Shown piece after piece: positions 5,571 to 9,344 of a stretch of 9,344 nucleotides of DNA (position 1 is its first letter; each line of letters opens with the position of its first letter). The DNA is from Spirochaetota bacterium. GTDB taxonomy: Bacteria > Spirochaetota > B62-G9. A program made the translations under genes and the position numbers. Location of the stretch: NCBI GenBank assembly GCA_026990615.1, contig JALXDB010000015.1, positions 1-9,344 on the forward strand, read 5' to 3'. The notes below the pieces were generated by a model. It was not told the origin of the DNA. It saw only the letters and a list, made by a program, of their open reading frames with translations, and did not search any database.

Positions 5571-7655
5571 ATGAATATTAATTATTCACATATTCAAACT
5601 ATTATTATCCTGCTGTCACTTATAATTGGATACACAGTATGGACATATAATGCAAAGAGCTATCTTAACAGAATACTTGCCATTATAGTATTATGCCTTG
5701 TATTAATAGAGATTTCTCTTTTTCTATTTTTGAGGATTAATGAAAATGAGAACTATATTTATCCATCGATTATAATAGGCTCGCTGGGTATATCTTTTTT
5801 CCCGACTTCCCTTTATACACTGTCACTATACTATCCTGTTAAACGTGAGGTCAAAAAGGGGAGGCTTTACTTTTTGTATATGCTTGATCTTCTTTTAGCG
5901 GTGATTATCGTATTTACATTTCCGAGGTCAGATGCTTTAAATCAATCTAAAGTTTTGAATAGGTTGCTCTACCTTTCGTTTGAAAATATGCCCCTTGTCT
6001 CTTTGATTTCCTACTCATTTCTGACTTTCTATACACTGATTCTTTTAATCCTTGCTGTCAGGAATTTTATAATATGTTTCAGATGCGATGCTATCCCCTA
6101 TGAGAGAAGAACAGTTCAACTGCTGATAATTTTTGGGTTGCCCCTTGCATTCTTCCTTTCAATTGTAAGTATTATTAACTATTTTTTCTATATACCATTC
6201 CCGTGGTTGGGCTTCATTATTGTAGCCTTTACATTTTTTCTTGTGATACTGATTTTCAGGTTTCATTTAATCGATATAAGGCGTTTTATCTATGGTGTCT
6301 TCTTTTACCCTGCTTTGATTGCTGCACTTGTCTTTATATATGTCTATCTAATAGTGAGGAATCAGAAGAGAATAGCAGAGTTTTTACTAATGCCTGAAAC
6401 CATTACTTTTGTTCTTGAAGTTTTTATACTGTACCTGGTTGTGATGAGTATTGTCAGGTTTTTTAGACCGGCTTTAAGGCAGCCTATTGTATCTAATATT
6501 TTAAAACCCATAGAAATTGAAGCACTTGAGTCGCTTTCCTATGCAACATCTCTTGAAGATCTGTATAATAGATTAACAGGAATTTTAAAGGATTATTTTA
6601 AGATAGATTCTTTTGTTTTTTTGCTGAAGGACAGGTCTACAGGACTTTTTAGTTGTATTGGAGCAGATTCAGTCTCTTTGAATTTAAGAGAAGATCATGA
6701 ATTGGTACAAAAGCTGAAAGTTTTTAGAAGAGGTGTAACAATAGAAGAGCTGCTGATTCATTTAAACAACAGAGAAATAATAAAGAGTATCTATCTCGGG
6801 GGATTTGATTTGATAATGCCAATTTTCAGAGAAGATCAGATTATCAGCATTTTACTTCTACCTAGACCGAATCTTTTTAGAAGGTGGAGTTATGACGATA
6901 TTGCCTCATTGAATTTTCTCAAAGTGTTGTTGCCCTCGTTGATTGCACGATGTAGAGTATATGAAGCTGAAAAGGAGCTTGAGCGCCACCAGTACAGGAT
7001 GGAGCAATTTATGGTTATCGGGGAGATGGCATCTGAAATTGCCCATGAAATTAGAAATCCTCTGTCTATAATATCTACTTCGGTAGAAACTCTGATTAAT
7101 GCGGATATTTCTGAAAAAGAAAAGAAAATGATGCTGGGTTATATTCAGGATGAGGTTGATCGAATGAACATCCTGGTAAACCGCCTTTTGAGCATCAACT
7201 TTGTTAAAAAAGTAGAGGTTCGCAAATTTAACCTATACAGAGTTCTTGAAAGGCTCAGAGATTTTTTAAAATACAGGTTGAGAGATGCTGATATTGAGCT
7301 GGAGCTTGACGCCGATAGGGATATGGTGGTGAACCTTGATGAAAATATGCTTTTTCAGATTCTGCTCAACCTAATTTTAAACTCGATTGAGGCTATTAAA
7401 AAAAGCGGAAGGATAATTATTCACGTGGTAAGAAAGAGCAATGAACTTGAGATAGGGGTTGAAGATACAGGACCCGGTATACCGGTTGAAATCAGGGAAA
7501 AGATATTCGAGCCGTTCTTTACAACAAAAAAGAAGGGGAGCGGTCTCGGTCTAACTGTTACAAAGCGTCTTGTAGAATCACTCTACGGAAGAATAGAACT
7601 CGTAGACAGGGGAAGGGGAGCCTTTTTTAAAATTACATTTTATGATTGCTTTTAA
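5571..7655 (+). CDS. Multipass membrane sensor histidine kinase with GAF-like domain
   Basis: The protein has 694 residues. The first 300 or so contain about eight or nine hydrophobic segments (for example 8-28, 32-54, 64-88, 99-117, 142-170, 182-204, 211-230, 241-262, 279-297). They resemble the 7TM-type N-termini of histidine kinases (HisKA_7TM-like). A GAF-like domain spans about 317-460 ([20 protein letters not shown] at its start). A linker helix leads to the HisKA dimerisation domain with phospho-acceptor H492 in [12 protein letters not shown]. The HATPase domain has the N box (about 596-609, N604), G1 DTGPGIP (632-638), F box EPFFTTK (647-653) and G2 GSGLGL (656-661). All catalytic elements are intact. 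It should autophosphorylate and pass phosphate to the response regulator 25 bp downstream in the same operon. The start is the first ATG after an in-frame stop at 5541-5543 and opens into a membrane segment, but lacks a Shine-Dalgarno. The signal sensed is unknown. Confidence 0.93.
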   Translation: MNINYSHIQTIIILLSLIIGYTVWTYNAKSYLNRILAIIVLCLVLIEISLFLFLRINENENYIYPSIIIGSLGISFFPTSLYTLSLYYPVKREVKKGRLYFLYMLDLLLAVIIVFTFPRSDALNQSKVLNRLLYLSFENMPLVSLISYSFLTFYTLILLILAVRNFIICFRCDAIPYERRTVQLLIIFGLPLAFFLSIVSIINYFFYIPFPWLGFIIVAFTFFLVILIFRFHLIDIRRFIYGVFFYPALIAALVFIYVYLIVRNQKRIAEFLLMPETITFVLEVFILYLVVMSIVRFFRPALRQPIVSNILKPIEIEALESLSYATSLEDLYNRLTGILKDYFKIDSFVFLLKDRSTGLFSCIGADSVSLNLREDHELVQKLKVFRRGVTIEELLIHLNNREIIKSIYLGGFDLIMPIFREDQIISILLLPRPNLFRRWSYDDIASLNFLKVLLPSLIARCRVYEAEKELERHQYRMEQFMVIGEMASEIAHEIRNPLSIISTSVETLINADISEKEKKMMLGYIQDEVDRMNILVNRLLSINFVKKVEVRKFNLYRVLERLRDFLKYRLRDADIELELDADRDMVVNLDENMLFQILLNLILNSIEAIKKSGRIIIHVVRKSNELEIGVEDTGPGIPVEIREKIFEPFFTTKKKGSGLGLTVTKRLVESLYGRIELVDRGRGAFFKITFYDCF

Positions 7656-7680
7656 AATACTCTAAAAGGACAGAGCTAAA

Positions 7681-9111
7681 ATGAATCGCAGGCCTGTAGT
7701 TTATATAGTCGAAGACGAAAAGAAGATGAGGGATATCTTTAAGATTAATCTATCAAAGATGTATGATTTAGAGCTTTTTCCTGATGCTGAATCAGCCTAT
7801 ACGAGGATCCAGCAGAGAAAGCCCGATATTATTGTGGCTGATGTTAAACTTCCCGGTATTGATGGTATAGAGTTTATGCAGAAGGTTAAGAAAAAGTTTT
7901 CGGACATTCCTTTTATAATATTTACAGGGTATGGGACTATAGAACATGCCGTTGAAACAATGAAGAAAGGCGCCTTTGATTATATTACAAAGCCAATAAA
8001 GATAGAGAATATGGTGCAGTCAATAGGGAGAGCACTCTCATATGCCGGTGTGCTGAAGGCGGAAACTGTAAAGGAGGGGATTGTCAGGGTTACAATACAA
8101 AACGAAGGGCTTGAGTTTATAACAAGAGATCCCGAAACCTTAAAAGCCCTGGCAATTGTTAAAAAGGCTGCGAAATCCAAGCTGCCAATACTTATAGTCG
8201 GTGAAACAGGTACGGGAAAAGAGCTTGTTGCAAGATATATCCATGAAGAGTCCGGAAGAAAAGGGCCTTTTGTTAAAATTAACTGCGCTTCAATACCGAG
8301 AGATATTCTTGAAAGCGAACTGTTTGGATTTAAAAAGGGTGCCTTTACAGGTGCAAACAGGGATTATGAAGGGAAAATAGCTCTCTCTCACGGGGGTACC
8401 CTATTTTTAGATGAGATCGGGGAGATGCCTCTGGACCTGCAGGCCAAACTTCTTCATATTATTGAATTACCCGAGTACTATCCAATCGGAAGCAATGAGA
8501 AAAAGAGAATAGACCTGAATATTATTACGGCAACAAACAGAAATCTCAGAGTTATGGTTGATAGGGGAGAATTCAGGCGGGACCTATTCTACAGAATAGC
8601 TGTTATTCCCATCTATATTCCTCCTTTGAGGGAAAGAAAATGTGATATCCTGCCCATAGCTGAATACTTTTTAAAGATGAAAAAGGAAAAGCTGTTTTTT
8701 ACCCCTGGGGCAAAATTAAAATTACTTGAGTACAACTGGCCGGGAAATGTAAGGGAGCTAAAAAACGTTATTGAGAGATCACTGCTTTTTGCATCGGATA
8801 ACGGTGCAATCGAGGATCTGATTTTCGATGGCGAGACTTTTAACTACAGAGAGAATCATGATGCCCTGTCTTTAAAAGAAGCAAATATCACGGATGATAT
8901 TCCAGACACGTGGGAAGAGTTTAAGGAGTATAAATCAAAGATGATAAAGTCAAAGAGGGATGAGATTACAAAAATCTTTATTGAAAAGTTGCTCGTAAAA
9001 CATAGTGGCAACATTAGTGCAAGCGCAAGGGATGCAGGACTGGATAGGAGGCAGCTTCAGGATATGATAAAGGAGCTTGATATTGATGTTGATATTTTTA
9101 AGCACCCTTAA
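7681..9111 (+). CDS. NtrC-family sigma-54-dependent response regulator
   Basis: The protein has 476 residues with the full three-domain layout. The receiver domain (about 5-120) has the acidic pair E11-D12, phospho-acceptor D54, T82 and K104. The AAA+ domain (about 145-385) has Walker A GETGTGK (174-180), the GAFTGA loop that contacts sigma-54 (220-225), Walker B ending in DE (244-245), and an arginine-finger region FRRDLFYR (298-305). The C-terminal Fis-type helix-turn-helix (about 440-470) contains GNISASARDAGLDRRQLQ. The intact GAFTGA and receiver site indicate a phosphorylation-controlled activator of sigma-54 promoters that binds DNA as a dimer. An AAAAGGA ribosome binding site lies about 10 nt before the ATG. 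It is co-transcribed with the kinase gene, which ends 25 bp upstream. The sigma-54 promoter at 2268-2283 is its only visible candidate target here. Confidence 0.95.
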   Translation: MNRRPVVYIVEDEKKMRDIFKINLSKMYDLELFPDAESAYTRIQQRKPDIIVADVKLPGIDGIEFMQKVKKKFSDIPFIIFTGYGTIEHAVETMKKGAFDYITKPIKIENMVQSIGRALSYAGVLKAETVKEGIVRVTIQNEGLEFITRDPETLKALAIVKKAAKSKLPILIVGETGTGKELVARYIHEESGRKGPFVKINCASIPRDILESELFGFKKGAFTGANRDYEGKIALSHGGTLFLDEIGEMPLDLQAKLLHIIELPEYYPIGSNEKKRIDLNIITATNRNLRVMVDRGEFRRDLFYRIAVIPIYIPPLRERKCDILPIAEYFLKMKKEKLFFTPGAKLKLLEYNWPGNVRELKNVIERSLLFASDNGAIEDLIFDGETFNYRENHDALSLKEANITDDIPDTWEEFKEYKSKMIKSKRDEITKIFIEKLLVKHSGNISASARDAGLDRRQLQDMIKELDIDVDIFKHP

Positions 9112-9344
9112 TTTAATAGGTCGAAAAAAGGAGTCCCTAGGTAATTATATTTAATGAATTACGCACCATTTTATAATAATTTTGTAGTATATAAAACATG
9201 ATATTATTTATATTTGAATTAAAATTGGAAATTTGGTATTGACTTGATGATATAAGAATATTTTGATGTTTTTATAACATGTAGGATCAACTTCAATAAT
9301 TTTTATCTCCAATAATTTATCTGAGTTTGTTTATGATATTCTGG
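9112..9344. other. AT-rich non-coding end of window, nothing assigned
   Basis: No coding frame with a credible start and ribosome binding site was found in these 233 bp. A weak hairpin (GTAATT 9141-9146 with AATTAC 9157-9162) lacks a following T-run. A TTGACT hexamer at 9239-9244 has no good partner at -10 spacing, the best being TTTGAT at 9262. A gene may begin beyond the edge. Confidence 0.6.

Noticed and set aside
6085..6097. A second copy of the TGCGAT palindrome core inside the kinase gene
   Set aside because: Only one half-site matches and it falls in coding sequence with no symmetric partner, so chance explains it.
5571..9111. Assignment of the kinase/regulator pair to PrsK/PrsR of exosortase/PEP-CTERM systems
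   Set aside because: The multipass plus GAF layout is similar, but the H box is the ordinary HEIRNP type rather than the HD[IL]KN type I associate with PrsK. No PEP-CTERM signal or exosortase gene is in the window.
9233..9278. Promoter for a gene beyond the right edge, based on TTGACT and TATAAC
   Set aside because: The two boxes are 28 bp apart and no better pair exists. A sigma-54 match starting at TTGG (9225-9240) fails at the GC position.

Overview
The window comes from an AT-rich bacterium. An outer-membrane-type lipoprotein signal, a signal-peptide-bearing HEAT-repeat protein, a sigma-54 activator and a good -24/-12 promoter point to a Gram-negative-type lineage. I cannot name the phylum from sequence alone. 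There are no mobile elements, phage genes, CRISPR arrays or RNA genes that I can support.

Layout. Positions 1-2058 (minus) hold the first 686 residues of an exported HEAT-repeat protein whose 3' end lies outside the window. A 253-bp divergent control region (2059-2311) follows. It carries a sigma-70-type promoter for the HEAT gene, a 23-bp palindrome, a smaller inverted repeat and a sigma-54 promoter with exact GG/GC spacing. That sigma-54 promoter drives a radical SAM/SPASM enzyme (2312-3823, plus). A GC-rich stem-loop (3855-3916) separates this gene from a convergent lipoprotein of unknown function (3959-5434, minus). A 136-bp divergent region with three tandem 9-mers leads into a two-gene operon on the plus strand: a multipass histidine kinase (5571-7655) and an NtrC-type sigma-54 activator (7681-9111). 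The last 233 bp are AT-rich with no recognised gene.

How the parts may work together (inference). The kinase and response regulator form a complete membrane-sensor to sigma-54-activator relay. The only convincing sigma-54 promoter I found is that of the radical SAM gene. The palindrome centred about 108 bp upstream of its predicted start is well placed as an enhancer for a dimeric NtrC-type regulator. The simplest model is that the kinase pair controls the radical SAM enzyme, and perhaps the neighbouring exported HEAT protein and lipoprotein take part in the same envelope-related process. The substrate of the radical SAM enzyme is not evident in the window.
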